Notes: a model not told the origin generated them from the sequence alone. A DNA stretch of 64,000 nucleotides from Margaritispora aquatica (GCA_007644065.1 VJWN01000013.1:868001-932000), one strand, 5' to 3'. Numbered from the stretch's first letter, positions 9,252 through 21,060 are shown. Translations and numbers: made by a program.

Positions 9252-11321
9252 TCATTGTCTTTGCCCAGCATCAAAATTAGACGCCATTACGTCGAAGAAG
9301 CCCATTGGAAAGTACTGCTCATCGTAAAATTGAATTGTACTGTCGTATTGTCCATAAGTGCCATAATCTGGATTGCCTCCAAAGGTAGGCTCATAGATTG
9401 GCTGTGCCGTATTTGGTCGTGCTTGGTGGTCTGATCCATTACGACTATTTGCCTGCTGTTCCTGTGATTCCCAGAATGTAAACCTGCCAAGCATTTCAGT
9501 GAGACCAGCAGCCATGTGACTTGTGAGATGTCGTTCACCAGCTTTCACCTGGCTTAAGAAGCTCGTCATCCGTGTTACAAGATCACGAATGAGGACAGGA
9601 TCTGTCCCAATGTTGAAGGATCCCCATTTTTGTTGTACCTTCAGCAGGAAGACAGTAGAGTAAGTGATCATTGTGTGGAGATACAGAGGTACCCCTACGA
9701 CCGAGTCTCTTACATCTGGGTCGTCCAGAACGATCCGAAGGATAGCAATTGCGGCCTCTATTGCTTCGCTAATGAGAGCGCGCCGATCAATAGTTAGCTC
9801 CAAAGAAGTTTGCACTCCTCTCAGAGCGAGAGAGCTGACTTGCAGCTTGCCAAAATTTTGATGTAGAATGACACCCTTTGCTGGATACGAAGCCACGAAT
9901 GGGTTAGGTGCCAGCATCGGTAACCACTTCATTCTCCAGCTGTCAAGGTCAACATTGAAGTGCCTTAATAGTGCCAAGTCATTCTCGGACAACTTTTGCT
10001 CAGTATTAGGACCAAAAGCGTTGTAAACTTTAGTTAGAATGATGAAAATGGCAACCTGACTATGAAGTCGAAGATCTGGCTGTGACATGCCTGGTAACTC
10101 AAGAAATCTTTCATGATGGGTTATTGAAGCATCTTCGTGAACCACGGGTGGGCGACTGTATGAGATACTGAAATGATGATCGCATACGTAGAGAAAATAC
10201 CACAATCTGGCACCTTCTATGTGCTCAGGTAACCCTCTCATAGTTTTGGAGTAGCTTTGATGAAGGTTGAGTTCGGTAGCTATTCTAACAGCATGACCAG
10301 AAAGTTTCCCTGCTCTAGCATTAGAATTGTACGCAGTGCTCTGTGCATAGAACTTACAGCTGACATCAGACAGCCAGAAGGCACCAATACAAAGACCTCG
10401 AACGCCATCCAAGACGTGATATCTTTCGAACATTGAATCGCAAATTAATGATATGAACTCGGCATAACAAGTATCGAAAGTTTGCGATCGTCCTGGAATG
10501 TGTAACACAGTCACAGTAAGGATAGCGGCCACTAGCAGATTAGACGATTGACGAGCAGATGTCAGATTATCGTGAACCAATGCTATGCCTCCCCACAGAT
10601 AATGATTCAATGATCTGCTGAAAATACCAAACAACTCTTCAGCCTCGGCTTCGTCCACTTTGCCTTTCGAGATGAAGTCGTCGATAGTTCCTGCTCGATC
10701 AGGTCTTCCACCAGGATTGCTCCTCAAATTTCTGAGCTTGGTTACTTCATAAAGACTGCCCATAGGTCCAGAGACAAGAGCATCATCGATTTTGTCTATT
10801 TCTGGTTCTTGACTATTCTCTCTCGTCATTGCCATTGCAGCAGTTCTTCCAATTCTAGGCTCTGATCCAGTCTGTAAGCGATCGCTTACAGCTTCTGGAG
10901 ATAGAATTTGGACCCTGGCGGTAGACGATTTCTGACTAAAGGAATCTAGTGGTGGTAGATCTAAAGTTCTCAAAATTTGGGTAACAGCTGCTTGTATGGT
11001 TTGTGATTCTGCTTCCATGCGCCTTTTCCATCTGAATAGAATTTAGTCTCCCATGTTGTTGAAGTGTATGGACCTGATTCTCACTTACTCTGTCTCTTCC
11101 TCCAGTAATGACTGGAGACTCTTGTTCACTACACATTTCAACCCTTTTTTCGAACATCTTGTGCACACCGCACGCTCAGGTCCAATGTCACATTTAATCT
11201 TTCTCGTCTGGCATTCACTACATGCATGCACCTTTCTCGATACCTTTGGAACTCGCACGTCTCCAACTCCCACGTGACTTTGAGAGGACGGAGAGTCCAA
11301 TTCTTGCCTGGCACGCTTCAT
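9252..11321 (-). CDS. Zn2Cys6 transcription factor with fungal-specific TF domain
   Basis: Two exons, 11321-11089 and 11031-9252, with a 57-nt GTAAGT...CAG intron; 670 aa. The N-terminus has the binuclear zinc cluster (ACSECQTRKIKCD...CTRCSKKGLKC; Cys 34, 37, 44, 53, 56, 63) in a basic context. The intron falls shortly after the cluster, a common position. The middle matches the fungal-specific transcription factor domain (about residues 230-400), including the helix LSGHAVRIATELNLHQ and a nearby WYFLYVCDHHFS. It is nuclear by family. Its position between the MFS transporter (same strand) and the divergent dehydrogenase-kinase fusion suggests a pathway-specific regulator; that is inference from location. 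Confidence 0.9.
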
Positions 11322-12095
11322 CCCCGCGATCTCCAGATGTCAAACACGTATTCCTAATAGCGAGGATGAAGGATGTGGGGTACAGGAGCCTCAATCCCCA
11401 CGTGCGAAGGGTTCATTGAGTACGTCGAATCCAAACGGCGAGTTCACCGCGAATGTGTGACAGGGGAGGAACACAATATGGGTAATAGTGGTTGGTTGCA
11501 AGCGATGAGCTTCATGGAAGATTTCCATTCGAGATAGCGGTCTGAATACCGAAATTTTGACCAAACTTGAGGGGAAGAAAGATATTGAAGGGAGGAGAGT
11601 AAACCTCGGGCAGAAGTCCGTCTTCTAGTCAGGGTAGCACAAGTGGCTGGTGGCGGGTGGCTTGTGGCTTGAACTTACTCCTCCTCATCTCAAAGCAGAC
11701 TAGTGCGCCACACCTCGGCTCTCAGACCTTTAGACTCGTTTATGGAGTTTCTCGGAGAGAAGACCGCGATTTTCATCCTTCCACCTCCTCATACTCCTCA
11801 ACTTTGGTCCACTTCTTACTTCTCACTCCACTCATAGCCGTTCCTCAATGCGTGGGGAACATCTTATGGCTAATATATCTTCAGATCTCGGTCCGGACGG
11901 CCTTTGCCCCTCCTCATAAGGAATAAGTATGAACCAATCCATCGCATCTTAGACGCTCTTTCACTTCTATACTGTTCTGTTCATTCTTGCAAAGATACCC
12001 TTTTCCTTGGTCCTTATATCCCTCATTCTTCATACTCATCACCACAGACCAAACACAATTCCAACTACATTACTTTAAGTGACATACATCTCAAG
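11322..12095. promoter_or_regulatory. Divergent promoter region with CGG-pair motifs
   Basis: The 774 bp lie between the start codons of the Zn2Cys6 regulator (minus) and the fusion gene (plus). Possible zinc-cluster sites are CGG-N8-CCG at 11538-11551 and CGGTCCGGACGG at 11889-11900, about 200 bp before the fusion start. Pyrimidine-rich sequence precedes the ATG. No open gene is seen. The motif role is inference; short CGG pairs also occur by chance. Confidence 0.4.
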
Positions 12096-15000
12096 ATGGG
12101 TTACCCAGCAGCCCAAAAGATAGCCTTTGCAGGCTTGGGAGCTATGGGTCTTGGGATGGCTTCTCACCTTGTCGAGATAGGACACGAATTGACAGGCTTT
12201 GATGTCTATGAGCCCTCACTCGAGAAATTTAGAGCCACAGGAGCCAAGACGGAGACATCCCCACGAGAATGTGCTAAGACATGTGACTTCTTCATATGTA
12301 TGGTTGCAAATTCAAAGCAAGCCGAGTCAGTATTATTCGACTCAGAAACTGGTGCAGTTAAGGGTAAGTGTCCAGAATCGCATCTATTGCTAGATGTCAA
12401 GCTAATCGAATACAGCACTCCCACAAAATGCCACCATCATATTGTGCTCAACTGTACCATCAGACTACGTCAAATCAATACAGCTGTCTCTAGAGAAGCT
12501 TGGGCGACCTGACGTCTTGCTTATAGATGGTCCCGTCTCCGGTGGAACCGTACGAGCAGCTCAAGGAAGTCTCACAATCTTGGCTTCAGGAACCGAGGTT
12601 GCTCTACGACGAGCGAATGATGTCCTTTCTGACATGTCAGAGAAGCTCTACGTTATTCCAGGTGGGATTGGAGCAGCAAGCAATGTTAAGATGGTTAACC
12701 AGATGCTTGCCGGCATTCACATTGGTGCAGCAGCAGAAGCGATGGGACTTGCTGCAAAGGCCGGGCTGAACACTCGGCAAGTCTATGACATTATTGTTGG
12801 TGCAGCTGGAAACAGTTGGATGTTTGAGAATCGTGTACCGCATATGCTCGACAATGATCTGAAACCATACTCAGCACTAGATATTTTCGTGAAAGACATG
12901 GTAAGTCAACTGATGTATATACAACATAACTCTGGACTGACATTGAAAGGGAATTGTCACATCATCAGCACGCCTTCACGGTTTCCCAGTACCATTATCC
13001 TCGGTGGCAGAACAGCTGTATCTTTCTGCATCATCTCAAGGGTATGGCCGAGAAGATGACTCGGGTTTGGTGAGGACTTTCGTGCCCTCAACACCAACTA
13101 TTGTTCATGATCAAGCGAAATCTCAAGCCAAATCAGCCGAGGTGATAACTCCTTCAGTCACCCCTCTTGAGATATCCAAAATCGGATTCATTGGACTTGG
13201 TGCAATGGGTGTCGGAATGGCAACATCTCTCGTCAAAGCCGGATTCCACGTTTGTGGATATGACGTCTACAAACCATCAATTCAGAAGTTCATGACGATT
13301 GGTGGCAAGGCAACATCCGCTTCATCACCAGCTCAGGCCGCAGAATCAGCTCAAATCGTCATTTTGATGGTTCAAAATGCTGCCCAAGCAGAAGATGTCC
13401 TGTTCGGAAGTGGAAATGTGGCTTCAATCGTCCCAAGTGGCTCGATCATTATCCTCAATTCAACTGTGCCACCATCCTTCGCTAAGGACCTGGGCAAGCG
13501 ACTAGCAGCTCTTGGGACTGGTCTAGAATTAATCGATGCTCCTGTCAGTGGAGGTGTTACACGAGCAGCTCAAGGACAATTGACTGTAAGTATGAATCCC
13601 ATCTATTCGCAAGGTGACACTAACGATATTGTTAGATCATCTCATCAGGAGACGACATTGCACTCTCAAAAGCTCGCCCGGTGCTCGCTGCTATGAGCGG
13701 TCCTTCCAAGAATCTTTACACAATCGGTGGAGGAGCAGGCGCTGCTTCATCTGTGAAGCTCATCAACCAACTCCTCGCAGGCGTCCATATCGTAGCAGCA
13801 GCCGAAGCCATGTCGTTCGGTGCCAAGCTTGGTTTGGAGACAAGGAGCCTGTATGAGATCATCAAGAATGCTGCTGGTGGAAGTTGGATGTTTGAGAATC
13901 GTGTTCCTGCTATGTTGAATGGAGACTGGACGCCTCACAGCCAATTGGCAATTTTTGTAAAGGACTTGGTTCGTTGTGCTTTTACCTTAGGTTGTAGAAT
14001 TCGACTAACTGAGTATAGGGAATTGTTCTCGACGAAGCAAAACGATTGACCTATTCTGCACCTCTGAGTGCGGCAGCTCATCAACTCTACCTAATGGGAG
14101 CCTCCAAAGGCTGGTCCAAGGAAGCCGACTCAGGTGTCGTGCGAATTTGGGAACTCATGACTGGCACATCTGTTTCGGGCAGCGCAATGCCAATTGCTTC
14201 TCCAAACCCCACCTTCACTCCACGCCAATACACTCCCCTTCCTGCTGAAGAAACCCTCGCCTCACTCCCACCCGTTCATTCGGATGATACCCTCTCGAAA
14301 ATTAGATCTCAGATCGCCTCCCCCACAACACCAGCCCTCATAATTCTCGACGACGACCCAACAGGCACCCAAACCTGCCACGATATCCCCGTCCTCACTG
14401 TCTGGGACGTTGATACACTCACTCAAGAGCTCTCCACTTCTCCTCGCGGGTTCTTCATTCTCACAAATTCGCGCGCCCTCCCTGGTCCGGAAGCCAAAGA
14501 TCTAATTAAAGAAATCTGCACCAACATCTCCCAAGCCGCAAGTAGCACATCCAGCAAATTCCAAATCGTACTCCGAGGAGACTCCACTCTTCGAGGCCAC
14601 TTCCCAGAAGAACCAGAGAGCGTAGAGTCCTGTCTCGGTGTCGCAGACGCCTGGATCCTCGCGCCCTTTTTCTACCAAGGCGGTCGGCAAACCATCAACG
14701 ATGTGCACTACGTCTCTGAGAAAGGGATCCTTGTGCCCGCCTCACAAACCCCATTCGCAGCCGATGCGACATTCGGGTATGCATCCTCCAACCTGCGAGA
14801 TTACGTCCTGGAGAAAGCCGGCTCGCGCTTCAAGTCCCAGGATATCCACTCCATTACACTCGATGACATCCGCCTCGGTGGCCCCGCTAAAGTCACGCAA
14901 CGCCTCCTCGAAATCCCAAAAGGAAGCGTGATCGTGATTAACGCCGCTGCAGAGGAAGACATGCACGTTTTTTCTCTGGGAGCCATCGGTGCTGAGCAAG

Positions 15001-15659
15001 CTGGGAAATCTTACCTCTACCGCACCGGCGCAGCATTCGTCTCTTCGCGTCTCGGAATTGAAGGGAAACCGCCCATGACAGCTGCTGAACTTGGCATCTC
15101 ACCACAAGCTGGTGGATCAGGGGGATTGATCATTGCAGGCTCGTACGTGCCAAAAACGACTGCTCAGCTCGCACACCTGCGATCAGCAAGGGAGGGCAAA
15201 TTACACGTTATCGAGTTAGACGTTGCATCGCTCATCGAGCCCTCTACTCGTGCAGAAATCATCAACTCCGCTATCGCATCCACGACTACACACCTCAGTG
15301 CAGGCACAGATGTCTTAGTCATGACATCCCGAGCCTTGATCACTGGCTCAGATGGGCTCTCGAGTCTCCGCATCGGCTCGGCTGTGGCTTCGGCACTTGT
15401 CGATATTTTGAGCAGTATTGAAGTCCGACCACGGTACGTGGTGGCTAAAGGTGGTATCACGTCCTCGGACGCGGCAACTAAGGGGCTGAAAATGAAGCGC
15501 GCGATGGTGCTAGGCCAGGCCGCGCCTGGGGTGCCTCTTTGGAGGTGTTTTGAGGAAAGTTCGAGACATAAGGGGGTGCCGTATGTGGTGTTTCCAGGCA
15601 ACGTAGGGGGTGAGGAAACATTGGGGGAGTTGGTGAGTAGGTGGGCTGTCAGTGAATGA
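12096..15659 (+). CDS. Fusion: two LtnD-like dehydrogenase domains + DUF1537 four-carbon acid sugar kinase
   Basis: Five exons (12096-12363, 12416-12900, 12950-13585, 13636-13968, 14019-15659; introns of 49-52 nt) encode 1,120 aa. Residues about 5-300 and 328-625 are tandem 3-hydroxyisobutyrate/L-threonate-type dehydrogenases. Each has a Rossmann GLGAMG motif, a substrate loop (DGPVSGGTVRAAQG or DAPVSGGVTRAAQG) and the catalytic-lysine helix (NVKMVNQMLAG or SVKLINQLLAG). Residues about 678-1115 are a DUF1537 (YgbK/OtnK-type) kinase with DDDPTGTQ, LRGDSTLRGHFP, KGGITSSD and GNVGGEETLG. By family, the dehydrogenases oxidise L-threonate or related acids and the kinase phosphorylates the resulting 3-oxo-tetronate or threonate. 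A multidomain protein of this order with an added C-terminal class II aldolase is known from plants and some fungi; here the aldolase is a separate gene at 41241. Substrate channelling is likely but inferred. Confidence 0.93.
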
Positions 15660-16174
15660 GCAAGAAATGGGACAGGCAAAAGAGATGGAATATATTAGAG
15701 CGTGTGGGTTTTGCACAGGAGTTGAGGAGTTGAAGAGTTGATAAGTCGATAATCTAACAATATGTCGCGAGAACTAGGCTCGCTTAATTTCAATGAATTT
15801 CAATTTACCTTACCAAAACAACAATATTCAATACCTACTCCCTGAACAAAAACTTGTAGTCATTTGAATTCCCCACATTTTCAAACTTTATCTCACCAAA
15901 GTAGTATTTTTACTTGTGAACCTCAGTGCCTGTCACTCAATCACCCTTTCAAAATCCACCTTAGTATCTAGTATCCGATATCCAGTATTCAATATAATAA
16001 GTAGACTTCAGGGTTAAACAGAATGCAATTTCGGCTGAGAATTTTTTTTTGACTTGTTTTCATTCCATGCAAACCTCTGATTGTCTACTCAAGGAAACTG
16101 CGAATCAACTCGCCAGTTGCCTATCATAACCCTCCGTAAAGACCAAAGACCCCCTCGCAGGTATTCCACGAGCC
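15660..16174. other. Intergenic region after the fusion gene
   Basis: The 515 bp between two converging genes hold 3' UTRs. AT-rich sequence and an internally repeated ATCCGATATCCAGTATTCAATA phrase are present. No gene is seen. Confidence 0.5.
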
Positions 16175-16920
16175 TCACATCTCCCACCAAAGGTGTACTT
16201 CAGATGACCTATTCTCTCGAATTCTCTTCCTGACCAGCATCAAAGCCCGACCAAGGAGGTTGTCGCCCCAATCCTCACGATTCGCCTCTGCATCCCGGGA
16301 GTTGAAGCCGATTCCCCAAACTCTGTCCCAGGGTGCAGCCATGACCAGTTCTCGATCTCCCGTGGCTAGAAGTGCCTTCTTGAGCGACATCCCGTTGGTT
16401 CTCGTCGTGCTCTTGGTAAATTTTGCGTAAGTACCGTCAAGAACCACACCTTGTTGAGTCAATTCCCTCTCAAGTCTTCGAAGTCTTCGAGGTCTTGAAT
16501 GGCACGCCCAAGAGACTTGATCTGCGCCAGGTCCTTCGTTGCCATGATCTTTTCGGCGGTCCCATAGTCTGCAAACTTCAATGCCTTGCGATGTATCATA
16601 TACCTAATTTATCGGTTAATACATGGGATAAAACACAATAGAAGAATTGTAACTTATTGCTCTGCACTACAGTACTCATTTCCGTTCGAGGCAGTGAATG
16701 GGCTAGAGAACAAATGTGACAAGAAGCCGTATCTCGACTTGGTGTCACAAAGTAGATCGGTTTGAGGTTCTCTTTCTGCTCCATACTCTTCTTCTCCAAG
16801 GATAGCTTCGAAGTAAGCGTAGCCAAATGATCGGTGTCTTGGTGATAGACTCTTTTGGATTTGCGATGTAGAATACTGCGTTTGAAACTCATGATGAAAG
16901 GTCTTCTCTGTAAGTCAGTA
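16175..16920 (-). pseudogene. Decayed NADAR (YbiA-like) gene
   Basis: The minus strand encodes a recognisable NADAR-domain protein broken over several frames. Read in order: a segment with KPIYFVTPSR; after a frame change near 16737, RYGFLSHLF...EYCSAEQ; then a 54-nt intron-like stretch (16657-16604) whose donor reads ATAAGT instead of GTAAGT; then YMIHRKALKFADYG...KSLGRAIQD; then a second frame change inside a 9-bp direct repeat near 16470-16490; and finally LLATGDRELVMAAPWDRVWG...WGDNLLGRALM to the stop. NADAR proteins cleave N-glycosidic bonds of riboflavin intermediates or ADP-ribose. Three separate lesions make a working product unlikely, though an AT-AG intron plus assembly errors is an alternative. 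The 5' end is uncertain. Confidence 0.65.
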
Positions 16921-18254
16921 CGTGTTTTTCCTGTTTTTGATAGGAGATGAATTCACTTACCAACGATACCTTCTCCAAAAACAGCCCCACCGGCTGTTGC
17001 AGATTGAAGATCGATATTTGTTTGAGTAGGAATCTTTTGGGGAAAAAGGAAAGATTCCTTTCATTATACCTATTCAAAGGCGTTGATAACTGATGCCTAA
17101 CTATTTATTAATCCCTAACTCTAAAGGCACAAAGGCATTGAATCACTTACAACTTTGGACGATATTTTATGAATTCGCTTTTCACCTTCACCAGCTTGCT
17201 TGAGGAATATGCTCGAGCAAAAGTGTACCAAGGCGATAATCGAGTATTCGGTCATGGCTTTACAGATTTCTCTCACCTATAGGATAACAAGTGTTCCAAC
17301 CTTTAGTTAGCTGCAGTCATTACCTTAAGATATATGTGTCGTTATCATAACATACGAAAGGAATACCGCATCTCCACAGCATATCTCTTGAGAATAAGGG
17401 GTGAATCACGTGATACAGTGAGAGGTGAAATACTCGGTGAGTACCTTAGGTAGAATGATATTGAAGAGTTTGAAGAGCTTTTAAGGCAGTAGAGAGCTCA
17501 ATATAAAAATTCAACCAAGTTTTTATAGATCTTGATAGCATGTAATACTAGTAATGATATGGTTGTAGTGAAACTACAGGTAGTGAAGTGTAATGTGATT
17601 CTCGGCTTCCCGCCATGATGCGCCAACGTCACACGACCCTGACTGACATATGGTACACCTAGGTAAGGTAAGGTTTCTTGTTGGTGTTTGTTGAACCATT
17701 ATCATTTGAGAACCATTGGCTCGTTTCCGACCTGTTCAATCACTTGCCATACATATTATGCCTTATCTAGTCGTCCCAATGGGCAGCCCAGGAATTCGCC
17801 TAACCTTTCAAACCAATGACAGCGGACTGAAGGATGTAATACCTGCGCGTTCGTGCAAGTTAGCACTGCCACCTACCTCCTGCCACTGAGAACTGGGCTG
17901 CTATCAACCAATAGACAAAGTTAGGCAAAGCTGCATTTGCAGTACAATAGCCATGGCTACGGAGCCTTCGCTGAAGATTTCTTTTGAGTTGGGATTGCGA
18001 GTCCTGATTGTTGAAGGTTATTCTGTATCAATTTAAACTTTTGATCATATTTTACTCTCAACGTACTCGCTCCGTGAGTGCACATTGCTTGAGTTATAGC
18101 CCCGCATTTCGTGCATTTGTTCTGTTTGTGAACAGAGCCCTCTGATTCCGGATATTGGGGGCGTAGCCTTGTCTAAACGACTTCCTGGAGTACAAAAAAG
18201 CAACAATCTCCAACAATTACGACAAAAGCCGAGGGATTCCGGCAACATCCCACT
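16921..18254. other. Intergenic region with a repeat copy
   Basis: It contains possible upstream remnants of the NADAR gene (an exon-like stretch near 16940-17077 followed by more intron-like sequence), one member of a direct repeat pair (17395-17650) and the promoter of the ankyrin gene. No other gene is seen. Confidence 0.45.
17395..17650 (+). repeat. Direct repeat flanking the ankyrin gene, left copy
   Basis: By eye it aligns in the same orientation with 20870-21060. Shared phrases are AATCACGTGAT versus AATCACATGAT, a GAAT-ATATTG-AG-TTTGAAGA-CTTTTA run followed by GTAGAGAG, and CGCCAACGTCACA versus CGCCAAGGTCACA. Differences are mostly transitions. It may be a solo LTR or MITE-like copy; no coding capacity. 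Confidence 0.6.
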
Positions 18255-20550
18255 ATGGATCCAATAAGTATTGTTGGACTTGTCGGAAGCTGCATCGCGA
18301 TCGGCGACAAGATTGCCTCAATCACAGCTGGGTTACAGAAAACCGTCGAAGCTTTCAAAAAAGCAGACAAAAATATCGCACGACTTTCGGCTCAATTAGA
18401 CCTATTTAGTCTTACATTCGGACAGTGCCAGCTCTGGCTAGATAGCAACAAATCACTCCCATCGAGCTTCGAAGAGACAATGAAGGCCGCCTTTGAAAGT
18501 TGCTACGTGATCATGGCGGATATCGAAGAACAAGTGCAAGCGGTCCGGCCACAGCCAGGAAAATTGACATCAAGTTTTGGTCAGAAGATCAAGCTTCTGT
18601 GGAACGAAAATGATATTAAGGAGTGCGAGAGAAGGATCACGAATCAGCTCCTTGCTTTCACTGGTGTGATTCAGCTACTTCAACTGTGAGTTCGAATACT
18701 TTCGCTCCCCAGTCTCAACTGTCACATAAATATTCCAATACTAATTTATTCCTAGGAACAGTACCACTAAGCCCGGCCAGCAGAAACAAATGGAGTTGCA
18801 GAAAGAGTTAACGAACAAGCTTTTCGTGAAAACTGCCGAAGACGCCAAATCCGTTACCGAGGCCAAGTCCGTGGCATCTCGAGCAGGAGATTCTGTTACC
18901 GACAATGGGGAGAATTTGAGCATTGAGTTTTCTATAGACAGGGAGATTACGTTATCAAAACCATATGTCAGGCAATATCGGAGACTATTTAAAGCCCAGT
19001 TCCGGAATCGTGGTCCTCAATTTGACACCATTTCTGAAAACGAAACAGCTCAAAAGTCAATGAGCAAAGTCGATGTGTCAACAGCCTTCACACCCCTCTC
19101 ACCTCGCGAGCCCTATGGAAAGCAGCATGGTTCGGAAATTTCGCATACCTGGAACTTGTTCCAAGAGGAGAAGAGTAAAAGGGCGGAAAGGCTTTGTTCC
19201 GCAGCTCAGGAAGGAGACTTGGATCAAGTACGAAATCTTATTGAGAATTTGGGTGCTTTCATCGACGCCCATAACGAGGAAGGAAATACACCGTTGATTT
19301 GTGCTACCAAGTACGGCCACGTGGAGATTGTTCGTTATCTTCTCGAGAACAGAGCTAGCGTACACCTGGGCATTCACATCCAATCACGAAGAGATTCTAC
19401 GAGTTCAAAACAGCTTCAAGAGGTTTTCAGTCCTATACACTTGGCTGCGAGAGCTGGGTCTGTCGATATCATGGATCTTTTGATAGCGTCCGGTGCTAAC
19501 CTTAATGATGCAAGATGTGAGCTGGCTATAAAATACGCAGACAAAGACGATATGGCCATTTCCAAGAACATCACGCCATTGCATTTAGCTGCGTATGATC
19601 CTGAATGCAAGGTCGCTACACGATTGATAGACCGTGGTGCATTGATTTCAACACGGGACTCGGATGACTGTACCCCTCTTATGCTTGCTGTTGATCGAAA
19701 TAATGTTCGTGCAGTTCGAATATTCCTCGACGCTGGTGCTCAAGTTGACCTTGAGACCCTTGATTCAATTGTGCTTGAGAAGCTGTCCAACAATTCCCAA
19801 GAATCTCTTGAAGTTGTAATAATGTTGATCAAGTATGGGGCAAATATTGAAAATTGGAAAAGCAACAGCTTTTTTATAGTTCCACTCTGCCTTCAGTCTC
19901 ATTTATCTGAACAACATTTAGAAGTGTTATCCCTTTTGCTTGAAACTAGAGCAGATAGGAACCAATTCAGTTTTGTAGGAATGTCAGAGAAACCCAGAAA
20001 ATTAACACTTCCCGCATGCTTGATACCAAACGCTGACTTTTGGTCCAATGACGTGGATGCAAAAGAATTGGCAATTCGACTCAAGATGCTTAACCTGTTG
20101 ATGTCTGAAGAACTCGGAAAGACGCGACGGACTGGGTTCTCTGCCATGACCAGGCTTATATACGAGTTCTTCAACTATTGCAAGAACCTAAAAAAAGGGT
20201 TTCCAGTTTTTTTGCATTTCGCAACCGTTTTGGTCAAAAGAGGGACTAAATTTTCGGATACATGCCCATATATAGCGAAGCAAAAGCCTTTTAAGGAAAA
20301 TTCACGCCGAAGTGAATTTAGGAAAAGAATATTGTGTGCACTACATATTGCTGCGGACTACACGGACAAGAAATACATGCACCCTGGAGACTTCATGGCA
20401 GCAACCCAATCAGAATTCACTCTATGGGTCGCGGGTGGATGCCGTAATAGTGACTGGCCTTGGCCCACGATTCCGTTTGAAATAGAGCAACATTTCACGG
20501 CTCATCGAACGGGAGGTTTGGTGGGATATATGATAAGGAAAAAGCAATAA
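18255..20550 (+). CDS. Helo-like N-terminal domain plus ankyrin repeats (NLR-like, no NACHT)
   Basis: Two exons, 18255-18685 and 18756-20550, with a 70-nt GTGAGT...TAG intron; 741 aa. The N-terminus MDPISIVGLVGSCIAIGDKI opens a helical domain of about 150 residues that looks like the Helo-like N-terminal domain of fungal NOD-like receptors and related proteins (membrane-active or signalling in that context). After a charged linker, residues about 270-480 carry around five ankyrin repeats (NTPLICATKYGHVEIVRYLL, FSPIHLAARAGSVDIMDLL, ITPLHLAAYDPECK, CTPLMLAVDRNNVRAVRIFL). No P-loop/NACHT motif is present between them. The C-terminal 260 residues are unassigned. A role in non-self recognition or cell-death signalling is plausible by family but unproven. 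The gene lies between two direct repeats in a repeat-rich segment. Confidence 0.8.
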
Positions 20551-20869
20551 TTTTGGAAGAGCTTTCTAACCTAGCTCAAGTCTCCGCTTTAAAGTATTCT
20601 ACAATACGAATATCGTATAAATTAGTGCTGTTTAATGTCAACTTGAAAGTAGCCTAGCATGAGCTTAAGCTAGTTAAGCTCGCTTAAGTATTAGGCCAAG
20701 AATAAAATCGTTGACCAGATTACTTTTTAGGTTAGGGGACAAAAGCCATAGGCCAAGTTGACGGATTATAGGCAGATCATGACAGGCTAGTCTCAATCCG
20801 TTGATATGTAGGTGCTTTTTGGGGGCCATCTTTATAGCACTAGGCTTATCCCTTACAAAATCGAGGCTA

Positions 20870-21060
20870 AGAACAAATGAACAAATCACATGATGTGGTG
20901 ATAAGTAAAATAAATATAGAATAATATTGCAGAATTTGAAGACCTTTTACAACTGTAGAGAGTTCTATATCAACACGTAGCTGAGCGCCTAGAATACAAT
21001 ACTTGGTCAGCTGTCATACGCCAAGGTCACATGGCCTCCGAATGACACCCAGGGCACTGT
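20870..21060 (+). repeat. Direct repeat flanking the ankyrin gene, right copy
   Basis: It matches 17395-17650 in the same orientation, with several transition differences (for example CACGTGAT there, CACATGAT here). See the left copy for shared phrases. Confidence 0.6.
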
